Source: Algoriphagus aquimarinus (GTDB taxonomy: Bacteria > Bacteroidota > Bacteroidia > Cytophagales > Cyclobacteriaceae). Taken from it: a DNA stretch of 64,000 bases. Within the stretch, counting starts at the first letter, position 1, and each line of letters starts with the position of its first letter. The position numbers and the translations under genes are program-made. The DNA lies in the NCBI RefSeq assembly GCF_900112005.1, contig NZ_FOKK01000008.1, positions 42,523-106,522 of the forward strand, read 5' to 3'. Below, piece after piece: positions 44,862 to 53,045 of this stretch. The notes under the pieces were generated by a model. That model was not told where the DNA came from, did no database searches, and saw only the letters and a program-made list of their open reading frames with translations.

Positions 44862-45890
44862 CTAAGCTAAAGCTTTTTCACAAAATTCAACACACTTCTG
44901 AACTTCTTTTACAGCATCTGATCCTTCTGGGACTTGATACTCTAACTCAATGGTTGCTGGGAACTTATACTTGTTTTTGGAAATTAAATTTAAGAGTTCA
45001 GGGATAGGAGTGTCACCAGTTCCCCAAGCCAAGTTTCCTTTGCCATTTGCAGGTGTTTGACGATCCTTGGTGTGCATACTTAGAATGCGGCTATGCTGTT
45101 TTTCGATCAGTGGAATAAGATCTGTGTTTCCAGCTGCGATGTAATGACCTGCGTCTAGGTTTAGCGCATTTCTTTTGCTTTGATCCAGTGCAGTATCCCA
45201 GAACGTAAACGTCTCTTGCTCGTGTCCATGATAGCCTACAGACATCTTGTATTTTTCTCCCAACTTACCTAAACGCAGCGTATGCGCATCATTTGATGGA
45301 TGCTCTAGAGTTACGTGGGTAGCACCAAGTGCTTTGGCGGCTGTCATTCCATAGGCAATTTCCTCGTCTGTGGCATTCATTCCAAATGCATTGGGCTTAA
45401 AAGCATAAATACTTACTCCCGCGTCATTATACATCTTGCGCATTTTCTCAAAAGGAGCAGTACCTACTTTACTTCTCCAGGCAGCGGCTTCTTTTCCATA
45501 TGCTTCGGATTGAGAAGTTAAATCTGCCAGTTTAGCTTTTTCTTCGGAAGTGAGTTCTTCGCCTTTTCTTTGTTTTGACATGAGCGGGTACATTTCCCGC
45601 ATATTGACAGGGTTTACAGGTTTTCCTGCGAAAGACTCAGCGGGATCACCCATGAGCTCTATAGCAGATAGACCTGAGTCGAGTACATATTGAAGGGTTG
45701 CTTCAGCGCTCTGATCCGGCATAGATCTGAAAGAGTAAGTGATACAGCCGATTTGCACGCCATTAATAAGTGAATTTGGCTTATTGAGCGACTTGATGAT
45801 CGAAGGAGCGCCTTGTAGCCAAGACGGTGCTAATGCAAGTCCGCCCACACCAAGTGCTGATTTTATGAGAAATTCTCTTCTATTATTCAT
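44862..45890 (-). CDS. Exported sugar phosphate isomerase/epimerase-like TIM-barrel protein
   Basis: A 342-residue protein with a twin-arginine leader (MNNRREFLIKSALGVGGLALAPSWLQGAP), so it is exported folded. The mature part is an AP-endonuclease-2/xylose-isomerase-like barrel with metal-ligand segments YAFKPN, VTLEHP, VGYHGHEQ, LNLDAGH and ATIELEYQ. Exported members of this family act on 3-keto-sugars or glycosides with Gfo/Idh partners, of which three are encoded elsewhere in the window. The exact substrate is unknown. Stand-alone gene. Confidence 0.88.
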   Translation of the reverse strand: MNNRREFLIKSALGVGGLALAPSWLQGAPSIIKSLNKPNSLINGVQIGCITYSFRSMPDQSAEATLQYVLDSGLSAIELMGDPAESFAGKPVNPVNMREMYPLMSKQRKGEELTSEEKAKLADLTSQSEAYGKEAAAWRSKVGTAPFEKMRKMYNDAGVSIYAFKPNAFGMNATDEEIAYGMTAAKALGATHVTLEHPSNDAHTLRLGKLGEKYKMSVGYHGHEQETFTFWDTALDQSKRNALNLDAGHYIAAGNTDLIPLIEKQHSRILSMHTKDRQTPANGKGNLAWGTGDTPIPELLNLISKNKYKFPATIELEYQVPEGSDAVKEVQKCVEFCEKALA

Positions 45891-46034
45891 GGTCTTTTGG
45901 GTTTGAGTGTTGAGTTAAACTTCAAATTAGTATTTACTTTTTCTTTTTTGCTGAAAAGTTTACCCATAATTTTATTTCTAGGCTGATTGGTCATATACTC
46001 GTTTGAAAATGAGTACTGGATTAAAATATCACAT

Positions 46035-46466
46035 ATGGATTATACTGAAGGAAATATAGAGCAAAGAATAGGTAGGGGGGACTTTCTCAGTGAACTTCAA
46101 TTCATAACCTCAAGAAGCGGAGGGGCTGGAGGGCAGAACGTTAATAAAGTAGAAACTAAAGTTCAGCTGAAGTTTGATATTCCTAATTCACGTCAATTGA
46201 GTGAGGAGGAAAAGACGATGTTGCTTGAGAAATTGCAAACTAAAACTGACCAAGAGGGGGTATTGCAACTTCAGTCTCAGGAAAAGCGCTCACAGATTCA
46301 AAATAAAGAGTTGGTGGTTAGGAAATTTGAGGATTCGCTGCGCAAAGCTTTTCATAAAAAGCGAATACGCAAAGCTACCAAACCCAAAAAAGGGGCTATT
46401 GAAAAGCGACTTAAAGCCAAGAAAAATCAAGCTCAAAAGAAAGCAAACCGTAGTTGGAAAGAGTAG
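46035..46466 (+). CDS. arfB: Alternative ribosome-rescue peptidyl-tRNA hydrolase ArfB
   Basis: About 143 residues from ATG 46035 (MDYTEGNIEQR). The open frame back to a TTG at 45987 adds 16 residues without family similarity. It is a release-factor-like catalytic domain with GGQ at residues 32-34 in SRSGGAGGQNVNKVETKV. A basic C-terminal tail (KKRIRKATKPKKGAIEKRLKAKK region) enters the empty mRNA channel of stalled ribosomes in the homologue. It frees ribosomes stuck on non-stop mRNAs. No codon-recognition domain, as expected for ArfB. Confidence 0.93.
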   Translation: MDYTEGNIEQRIGRGDFLSELQFITSRSGGAGGQNVNKVETKVQLKFDIPNSRQLSEEEKTMLLEKLQTKTDQEGVLQLQSQEKRSQIQNKELVVRKFEDSLRKAFHKKRIRKATKPKKGAIEKRLKAKKNQAQKKANRSWKE

Positions 46467-46610
46467 GAATGTTCAGTCACAGTATGCAGATTAAACCAGG
46501 GAAGCTACAGTGGTAGCTTTCGATTGCAGTAGTCACTATGAAAAGTCTTTAATCAATAACCTGTGTCTTTTGGTATAATCAATTTATTAGGTCTGAATCG
46601 TATTTGAGAA

Positions 46611-47441
46611 CTATTTCGTTAACCTACTGCTCATTTTTTTTGATATATCCTTCAGAGCCTCGTCGAGTTCTTCGCCTGATGTTTTCAAATGATTAATTAG
46701 TTCAATCTTTTCGGCAGGATCGATTTCGATATGTTGTAACAATTCTATAATACCTAGAATTCTAGCCAAAGGAGCTCTTACTAAATGCGATTGATCTGAA
46801 GCAAGATCCTGAAGTTGCTTGTTCTTACCCTCCAAAGAGTGTAAAAAAAGCTCTTGCTTTGTGATGTTTTGAAAGGCAGTAATAAATCCCTTTGTGTCTC
46901 CAGTTTTGTCTTTGAGGATAATTCCATGCATCTCAATTATAACCAATTCGCCTTTTTTGTTTTGCAAATGCTTATTGATAATAAAAGCTTTATCCACGTC
47001 TGATTGAAGTATTTTTTCCAAACGGGACAGATCTTCATTTATGAAGTCTTCAGGAGTAAAGTCAATGAGTTTTTTGCCAATTATTTCCGTGTCAGTATAG
47101 CCCATGACGTTAATAATATTTGGACTGACATGAGTGAAATAGCCTTCTTCATCAACTTTAAAAATACCTAAATTAGGGTTAGTAAATAGTAGCTCAAGCT
47201 CCTGATTCCTCCCATTGACCTGATCATAGAGGCTTTTGATTAAATAGTAAAGTAAAAAACCTGTGAGTAAAACATACAGTGAACCCTTAATCATCTGGAA
47301 GCGAGACATCTCTTGAATATCATCGCTGAAAACATTTGAAATCAGTATATCGCTAAAAAATATCCAGTTGATGCCAACGAACATGTAGACTAGTGTGATC
47401 GCCCATGGTTGATTAATAGAGAAGATTTTGGCTTTGCTCAT
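46611..47441 (-). CDS. Membrane PAS protein with DHp-like helix but no ATPase domain
   Basis: A 276-residue protein with two membrane spans (about 13-37 and 50-70), a PAS domain (about 78-197, LGIFKVDEEGYFTHVSPNIINVMGYT) and a C-terminal helical pair with SHLVRAPLARILGIIELLQH (about 219-238). That last segment is the His-box pattern of PAS histidine kinases. The HATPase domain is absent and the stop follows SSRLTK. It could be a phosphotransfer or scaffold protein, or the remnant of a kinase shortened at the 3' end. No HATPase-like sequence was noticed downstream before rpiA. Confidence 0.78.
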   Translation of the reverse strand: MSKAKIFSINQPWAITLVYMFVGINWIFFSDILISNVFSDDIQEMSRFQMIKGSLYVLLTGFLLYYLIKSLYDQVNGRNQELELLFTNPNLGIFKVDEEGYFTHVSPNIINVMGYTDTEIIGKKLIDFTPEDFINEDLSRLEKILQSDVDKAFIINKHLQNKKGELVIIEMHGIILKDKTGDTKGFITAFQNITKQELFLHSLEGKNKQLQDLASDQSHLVRAPLARILGIIELLQHIEIDPAEKIELINHLKTSGEELDEALKDISKKMSSRLTK

Positions 47442-47529
47442 TGTTTAGTTAGTGGCCTATTCTTCTTTATTATTTCGAGTATAATAATTTAAAGTATATG
47501 CAGGTTAATAAGTAAGTTTTAAAGAAGAA

Positions 47530-48225
47530 TCAGCTTAGTTTACGAGCAATTGTTTCCTCTTCATTACCCCTCCCAATAATAACAATATCAGCGAGGTCTA
47601 TGAACAAACCATGGCAAACCAGACCTGAAATTTTGTTAAGCGAATGGGAGAGGGATTGGGGATCTTTTATATGACCAAAGTTAGCGTCGAGGATCCAATT
47701 TCCCTGTTCTGTCACGAATATTTTTCCTGATTGATGACGAATATCGCAAGTTCCTCCCAATCCCCTAACTTGATTCATTACATAATTGGATGCAAATGGG
47801 ATTACTTCAATGGGTAATTTAAATGCTAGGCCAAGCTTTGCAACTTGTTTACTGGAATCAGCGACAATGATTTGCTTTCGTGTCATGGAAGCAACGATCT
47901 TTTCTCTCAGCAGTGCTCCGCCTCCACCTTTGATAAGTACCATGTCTTCATTGAACTCATCCGCTCCATCTATGGTGATATCGATGTAATCCACGCTATT
48001 GCTGTCGATGATGGGGATATCTAGAGACTCAGCGAGTTCTTGTGTTTTCTTGGATGTTGGTATAGCTTTTATCTGTAAACCTTTCTGTACAAGTTTTCCG
48101 ATTTCACGGATGGCGTAATCTGCAGTGGAACCGGTGCCTAGTCCGATCACTTGACCATTTTTAATGTAGGTGACAGCTTTCATGGCTGCCAAGTGCTTTT
48201 CTTTTTCTGATGATGACGTTTCCAT
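47530..48225 (-). CDS. rpiA: Ribose-5-phosphate isomerase A
   Basis: A 231-residue enzyme interconverting ribose 5-phosphate and ribulose 5-phosphate in the non-oxidative pentose phosphate pathway. The conserved blocks are GLGTGSTADYAIREI (about 26), TIDGADEFNEDMVLIKGGGGALLREKIVA (about 84-112) with the catalytic Asp/Lys/Glu, and a C-terminal NWILDANFG. Full length, cytoplasmic. No operon partner is evident. Confidence 0.95.
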   Translation of the reverse strand: METSSSEKEKHLAAMKAVTYIKNGQVIGLGTGSTADYAIREIGKLVQKGLQIKAIPTSKKTQELAESLDIPIIDSNSVDYIDITIDGADEFNEDMVLIKGGGGALLREKIVASMTRKQIIVADSSKQVAKLGLAFKLPIEVIPFASNYVMNQVRGLGGTCDIRHQSGKIFVTEQGNWILDANFGHIKDPQSLSHSLNKISGLVCHGLFIDLADIVIIGRGNEEETIARKLS

Positions 48226-48353
48226 ATTAGAATTTAATTGGTCTCAGGTGTAAATAAGAGTGAAGTAACCTAGTTGGTATCGAGATGAAAGTAGACTTGT
48301 TCAAGAGATTCTCTATACTTTCAACCTACAACTTTTAACTTTTCAACTCAACG

Positions 48354-49568
48354 CTACTTCAAACTCTCCAGCACCAACCTCACCAACTCATTCTTGTCTC
48401 CACCAGGAATCCATCTGGCGACGATTACTAAGTCATTTTCCTGATCTACATAGATCATATTGGTGCCTGCTCCAATATGAGAGTAGGCTGTTTTTGGTGC
48501 AGCTGGAATATCTTTTTGATCGTAGTTCAAGAAGTAATTCATAAAACCATAGCCCTGATTTGCAGGGGTAGGAGTTTTGGATTTTTCGATCCAGGAAGTT
48601 GATATCAGTTGCTTTCCATTCCATTGTCCATTATTCATAGTCAGGTAACCGAATCTTGCCTGATCCCAAGCGGAAAGCATCATGCCACCACCCCAGTGCG
48701 AACCACCGGAGACTGATTGCATAATTTGTCCATCAATGATCACAAAGGAATTTTCATAGCCAGTCCATCTCCAAGTATCGCTTGCTCCGATGGGATCCAT
48801 GATTTTCTCTTTAAGCACGGAAGGAAGTGGCTTTCTCCAGATATTCATTAGAGCAAGAGCAAGCACATTTACACGGGTGTCATTGTATTCATATACTGAG
48901 CCCGGAGCATTTTGCGGTCTTGCACGTTTTTCTTTGGCACCCTCTCTTGGTCTATCTGCCCAGTCAGGTTTGCCCCAGAGTGATCCTTCCCAGTCAGAAG
49001 TCTGACGAAGAAGATGATCCCAAGTTATGGTACGATTATGCGGCGTGTCGAAGAGTTCGAAAGTATCATCCTGATCAAAGTGATCCGCTTTGTTGATGCT
49101 GAGTTTGATAGGTTCATACGGATAGATAGGGGCCATGTAGGGATGAACAAGATCCTTTTCATCATCTATCAAACCGGCTTCTACTGCCAATCCAGCTGTG
49201 GTGGAAAGAAAACTCTTTGCTACTGAAAATGTCAAATCCACACGATCGGGTTCGCCCCACTGACCAACTACATAACCTTTGTAAATAATCAGTCCGGAAG
49301 CAGGTCCGCGGGTTTTCATTGGGCCCACAGGATATCCAAAAGGCTCACGTCCAAATCCACCTTCATAGTGTGCAATCTTCAAGTTCGGGTCTTCCTGACT
49401 TTCATGAGCGATAGCAAAGTCAATGGCTGTTTTAAGTTTGGAAGCATTCAGTCCCATAGATTCGGGACTTTTACTTTCCCATTTATTCTTTTCGGGGAAA
49501 TAAGTTTGAGCATTCACTACTGAAGAAAATATGACACAGAGTAGGAGGCTGCTGACTAGCTTTTTCAT
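48354..49568 (-). CDS. Exported serine hydrolase of the beta-lactamase (class C-like) family
   Basis: A 404-residue protein with a signal peptide (to about residue 20, SVVNA). The catalytic S115-x-x-K118 lies in FSVAKSFLSTTAGL, a Tyr in YEYNDTRVNVLALALM acts as second motif, and a C-terminal HIGAGTNMIYVD (KTG-like position) completes the pocket. Such proteins are usually esterases or D-Ala-D-Ala-type peptidases, and the substrate is not predictable. Monocistronic and minus strand. The 49569-49899 spacer in front of it is A+T-rich without other features. Confidence 0.88.
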   Translation of the reverse strand: MKKLVSSLLLCVIFSSVVNAQTYFPEKNKWESKSPESMGLNASKLKTAIDFAIAHESQEDPNLKIAHYEGGFGREPFGYPVGPMKTRGPASGLIIYKGYVVGQWGEPDRVDLTFSVAKSFLSTTAGLAVEAGLIDDEKDLVHPYMAPIYPYEPIKLSINKADHFDQDDTFELFDTPHNRTITWDHLLRQTSDWEGSLWGKPDWADRPREGAKEKRARPQNAPGSVYEYNDTRVNVLALALMNIWRKPLPSVLKEKIMDPIGASDTWRWTGYENSFVIIDGQIMQSVSGGSHWGGGMMLSAWDQARFGYLTMNNGQWNGKQLISTSWIEKSKTPTPANQGYGFMNYFLNYDQKDIPAAPKTAYSHIGAGTNMIYVDQENDLVIVARWIPGGDKNELVRLVLESLK

Positions 49569-49899
49569 GAAGTTATAATTTGGATGAGTTTACTAAATAA
49601 TCCTCTAATCGACAGACCATTTGTGGGTTATTGTGCTCTTCTAAAATGAATAATTGGTCGTTTTAATCTTAGGTCAAAATAGGTAGTTCCTACAGAGTAA
49701 GAAGCCTTATTAAGTGAGAAATATATTAGATACAAGCAGTTATGAGTAGTAGCAGGTAGTTATTCATTGACTTTTAAAATTATTGCTCAGCCATTATTTA
49801 AATTTTTTTTCTAGTAATTATATTACTGATAAAGCCTTGTTGTCCAAGTATTTTTAGCCTTTCTATTAAATAATTTTTACTACTTAAACTTTTGTCCTC
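49569..49899. other. A+T-rich divergent spacer
   Basis: A 331-base stretch between the serine hydrolase and the repeat-protein gene. No ORF or hairpin was found, except for the -7-like element immediately before 49900. Confidence 0.5.
49887..49894 (+). promoter_or_regulatory. Near-consensus -7 element just before the repeat-protein start
   Basis: AACTTTTG differs from TAnnTTTG by one base and ends five bases before the ATG at 49900, implying an almost leaderless transcript. It resembles the elements before the 31636 and 54373 genes. Confidence 0.4.
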
Positions 49900-51939
49900 A
49901 TGGGAAATCTTAATGAAACACAGTTGAAAAAAATTCAATCAAGCAAGAGCTTGAAAACAAGATTTGAAAGCATGCAGCTTTTGAAAGTGGATAGGAAAAA
50001 CATCCATCAAGTCTTGAAAAGTAGCGAAGAGAAGAGCGTGAAAGAATTGGATCTTACCTCAAAAGCTATTCTACTTCGTAGTCAAACGGGTGATTTTGAA
50101 GAAGCGTTTGAACTTGCTTCTTGGTCTGCTAAAGCAAAACCAACTACCCGCAAAACTATAGTTAAGAGTTTTTTGAGAAATAAGCAGGCACCACTTTTAG
50201 TACATCAGATAGCGCGAATGAAAAGGAATGAGGCTGGAGATATGATGGCCGATTATTTTGGTGAAGGAGGAGATATTAAGGACGTAGCAGAATGGCTGAG
50301 TGCTGCAGGAAAAATCCTCAAAACAGGCGTGGTGCCAGATGACACTGACGGACTTTGGGGATGGGTGAAAGATACGGTAGGAACTGTAGTAGACGCTGTA
50401 GTCGGAGCGATTAATACGGTGGCAGATGCTATAGCCGCCGCTGGAAAGAACCTGGCCGAGGCTGTAGCGAAGGTTGTGACTTGGACACAGGATAAAATTT
50501 CAGATTTCGTGGAAGCTGTCCTGGCAGCAGGCAAGTCTGTGGCTCAAGTACTGTCGGAAGCCGTCAAGAAAGGTACTGCGGCAGTGAATAAATTTATTCA
50601 GGCTGTAATCGAAGCAGGGAAGAAGGGATTGGAAGTGTTGAATTGGGCGATCGGTCAAGCTGAAAGTATCTTAAGAACAGCCTTAAGCAAATTAGAGCAG
50701 CTTTTAGGTTCTTTCACCTCATTACTTATGGAAGTAGCAAAAATGGCCGCATCCAGACTTAATGCTATTGTGAAAGCGCTGATTAGTGCTGGAAAGAGGT
50801 CTATTGATTTTATAGCTAGACTAAACCGATTCGCTCTCTCTTTTGCAAAGAGACTAGTTCAGGAATTGAAGAAGTTGGGCAGAAGTTTGGGTGAAATCAT
50901 GAGTGCAGTCATTAATCAGTCTAGACTAATCGCAAGAGTGGTTATAGATGCCTTGAAGGAACTGGGCAATTCAATTTTTAACATATTAAGAGTTGTAGCT
51001 CACAAAACGGTTCAGCAACTGGCTGTCATAATTGGAGCCATTAAAGACTTGGCGATTTCCCTAGGTACACTTCTAAATGATATTGCCAGATTTACTGCTG
51101 CTCAAGCAAAGAAATTGATGCAAGCACTACGTGTGATCTGGACTAGAATGAGAGAGGTATTGGAGATAATAGCTCAAAAATCAGTATCAGTTATTCGTAC
51201 GCTTATCACAGCATTGATAGGTACTGTCAACCACTGGAGAGAGGTGCTCAAAGAGATCGCAACAAATGTGCGGGATGCATTCCGAGAAGGTTTGATCAAA
51301 GGCTTGATTGAAATCGGGAAATCTGCAGTTACCCTTATGATAGAAGCTACAAAACTTGGGGGAACAATTGCCGCATTAACTTTTGCAATTTTACTTGATG
51401 TTTTTGGGTCGCACAGAGGGCTGAATGCCAGTGAGAGAGCAGAAGCTGAAAAGGTATTTGGCGTTTCTATTGATCTAGATAGAGTGAAATTGACCGATGC
51501 CAGTCTTGCTGCTGATTTGATCATGTGGATGAATAAAAACCGTCCATTCACTACCATGTATGTCATCAATTATAAATCAGGCTCCACCTTACCTATGGAT
51601 ACTTTGATCCATGAACTTACACATGTTTGGCAGGCAGTTACTTCGGGTGGAGTGTATATGATTGAGGCGCTACACTCACAGTTCTTCGGTAAAGGTTATA
51701 ATTTGTCTGAAGCTGATCTTATAAAAGCTGACGGTAGACTATTAAGCTTAGAGCGAGAGCAGCAAGCAGTAGTGGTGGAAGAATTTTGGAAAGCAGAGTT
51801 TGATGGACAGCGTACGAAAATCCCTGTGGATCTTTTGCGTCCATACGCTAAGCAAGTTCATAAATCTAGGTTTGTCATTAAGCCTTTCAGATTAAGTGAC
51901 TTCCAATTGAAGACTAAGCTGGTATTCGCAACCAATTAA
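49900..51939 (+). CDS. 29-residue helical-repeat protein with C-terminal HExxH domain
   Basis: A 679-residue protein without signal peptide. Residues 1-145 form a helical N-terminal domain. From 177 to 466 there are ten consecutive units of exactly 29 residues, most beginning A-hydrophobic-x-x-A/L-G-K/R (units at 177, 206, 235, 264, 293, 322, 351, 380, 409 and 438), amphipathic and Ala/Ile/Leu-rich. The C-terminal part (about 505-640) contains HELTHVWQ (571-578). This matches the zinc-binding HELTHVxQ of DUF4157/eCIS-core-type metallopeptidase-like domains, preceded by a VFGVSIDLDRVKL segment typical of them. The next gene, 9 bases later, encodes a caspase-fold protein. The repeat part could be a scaffold or a membrane-active rod. 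Function unknown. Confidence 0.7.
   Translation: MGNLNETQLKKIQSSKSLKTRFESMQLLKVDRKNIHQVLKSSEEKSVKELDLTSKAILLRSQTGDFEEAFELASWSAKAKPTTRKTIVKSFLRNKQAPLLVHQIARMKRNEAGDMMADYFGEGGDIKDVAEWLSAAGKILKTGVVPDDTDGLWGWVKDTVGTVVDAVVGAINTVADAIAAAGKNLAEAVAKVVTWTQDKISDFVEAVLAAGKSVAQVLSEAVKKGTAAVNKFIQAVIEAGKKGLEVLNWAIGQAESILRTALSKLEQLLGSFTSLLMEVAKMAASRLNAIVKALISAGKRSIDFIARLNRFALSFAKRLVQELKKLGRSLGEIMSAVINQSRLIARVVIDALKELGNSIFNILRVVAHKTVQQLAVIIGAIKDLAISLGTLLNDIARFTAAQAKKLMQALRVIWTRMREVLEIIAQKSVSVIRTLITALIGTVNHWREVLKEIATNVRDAFREGLIKGLIEIGKSAVTLMIEATKLGGTIAALTFAILLDVFGSHRGLNASERAEAEKVFGVSIDLDRVKLTDASLAADLIMWMNKNRPFTTMYVINYKSGSTLPMDTLIHELTHVWQAVTSGGVYMIEALHSQFFGKGYNLSEADLIKADGRLLSLEREQQAVVVEEFWKAEFDGQRTKIPVDLLRPYAKQVHKSRFVIKPFRLSDFQLKTKLVFATN
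50428..51297 (+). repeat. Ten tandem 87-base (29-codon) units
   Basis: In-frame repeat array encoding residues 177-466. The repeat is conserved at protein level (AxxxAGKSxxxVL-like start of each unit, hydrophobic at fixed steps) but strongly diverged in DNA, so it is old and under selection for structure. The first three units and the fifth keep AGK best. Confidence 0.75.
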
Positions 51940-51948
51940 TTTTTTACA

Positions 51949-52830
51949 ATGAAGAGAGCTATAATTTTACCTAAATATTGGTATGAAGAAGCTTCACTTT
52001 TTATAGCGAGGTTGAATGCACTTCATCCTCGCTATTTCCTTGTTCCAGTTGCAGAAATTGGCGCTGAGACAAACTCATATCTTCCATTAGTGGACCAATT
52101 GATGGGGAAAAACAGAGCTACATCAGCGATGTTTATCCTTCCAAGGAGCTTAGCAAGTGGTGATAAAATAGATTTGTGGCCGGCTTTGGTCCATAATAAT
52201 TCTACTGGTCACTGGATTTCCTCAGTTTTCTTTGCTGACAATTGGTCTGAGGTAGAGGATGCCTTACAGGTCCTTTTAAGCAAAAAATCCACAAAGGTTG
52301 AAGCTAATTTAACTTGTCAATATCAGCCAGTGTATACTGAAATGCTCGCACAATGGGAACAAGAAGGGGGGAAGGCCTACCATCCAGGAGATTATTTCAA
52401 AGATGAGATTCTATCAGCCATCTCTCAGATGAAGGGTAACTGGTTGTATTGGGGTCATGGAGAAGGAGATAGGTTAAGAGGTTACGGTCATTTAGATATA
52501 GTTGACTTACTGTCAAATAAATACGTGTCCCCACTAAATGCCACACTTTGGTTCACTTGTTCAACACTGGATAAGGATTATGCTGAAAATATAGCCCTGA
52601 CTTGGTATCAAAGTGGAGCGACTAAGTGCCTTTTGGCCAGCCCTAATAAAGTTAATACTGAGGCAAATTTAGTATTGTCTCAGCGTTGGCTGGAAATTTC
52701 AAAGAAAAAGCAGCATTGCACTATAGCTTCTTTGATACTGGAAATATCCCAAAGCACTTCAGAACAGACAGGAAGAGCTTTATGGCAATATTATTTGTTG
52801 GGGATTCCATGGGTGAGTGGGAGTATGTAA
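51949..52830 (+). CDS. Putative clan CD (caspase/gingipain-fold) cysteine peptidase-like protein
   Basis: A 293-residue cytoplasmic protein of unrecognised family. Two features suggest a caspase-like fold. A strand with His-Gly, LYWGHGEG (H170-G171), is followed about 30 residues later by a strand with Cys, LWFTCST (C204). This is the order and spacing of the catalytic dyad in C25, CHAT and caspase families. SGATKCLLASPNKVNTEANLVL after it resembles the C25 segment following the Cys. No signal peptide. It begins 9 bases after the 29-residue-repeat/HExxH gene and is surely co-expressed with it, so the pair may be a protease cascade. The fold call is by motif only. Confidence 0.55.
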   Translation: MKRAIILPKYWYEEASLFIARLNALHPRYFLVPVAEIGAETNSYLPLVDQLMGKNRATSAMFILPRSLASGDKIDLWPALVHNNSTGHWISSVFFADNWSEVEDALQVLLSKKSTKVEANLTCQYQPVYTEMLAQWEQEGGKAYHPGDYFKDEILSAISQMKGNWLYWGHGEGDRLRGYGHLDIVDLLSNKYVSPLNATLWFTCSTLDKDYAENIALTWYQSGATKCLLASPNKVNTEANLVLSQRWLEISKKKQHCTIASLILEISQSTSEQTGRALWQYYLLGIPWVSGSM

Positions 52831-53045
52831 ATCAATTGCTCACTGACGTGCTCTTGATCTTTATGATTTGCAATTCACTAGTTCTAGGATTATGCAGCTA
52901 GTGATACATTTTCAAGGCTTTGGGTGCACTTCATGAATTATCTTTTCTGTAGGTAAAAAATCACGAAACAATACCTACAGGAATGTGTTAGGTTTTAAGT
53001 TAAACAAAGCACCTCAAGAGGCTTTTTTACTTAGAATCTGAATTC

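Noticed and set aside
46501-46520. Short hairpin between arfB and the PAS protein gene
   Set aside because: Only about six clean base pairs and no T-tract, so too weak to call a terminator.
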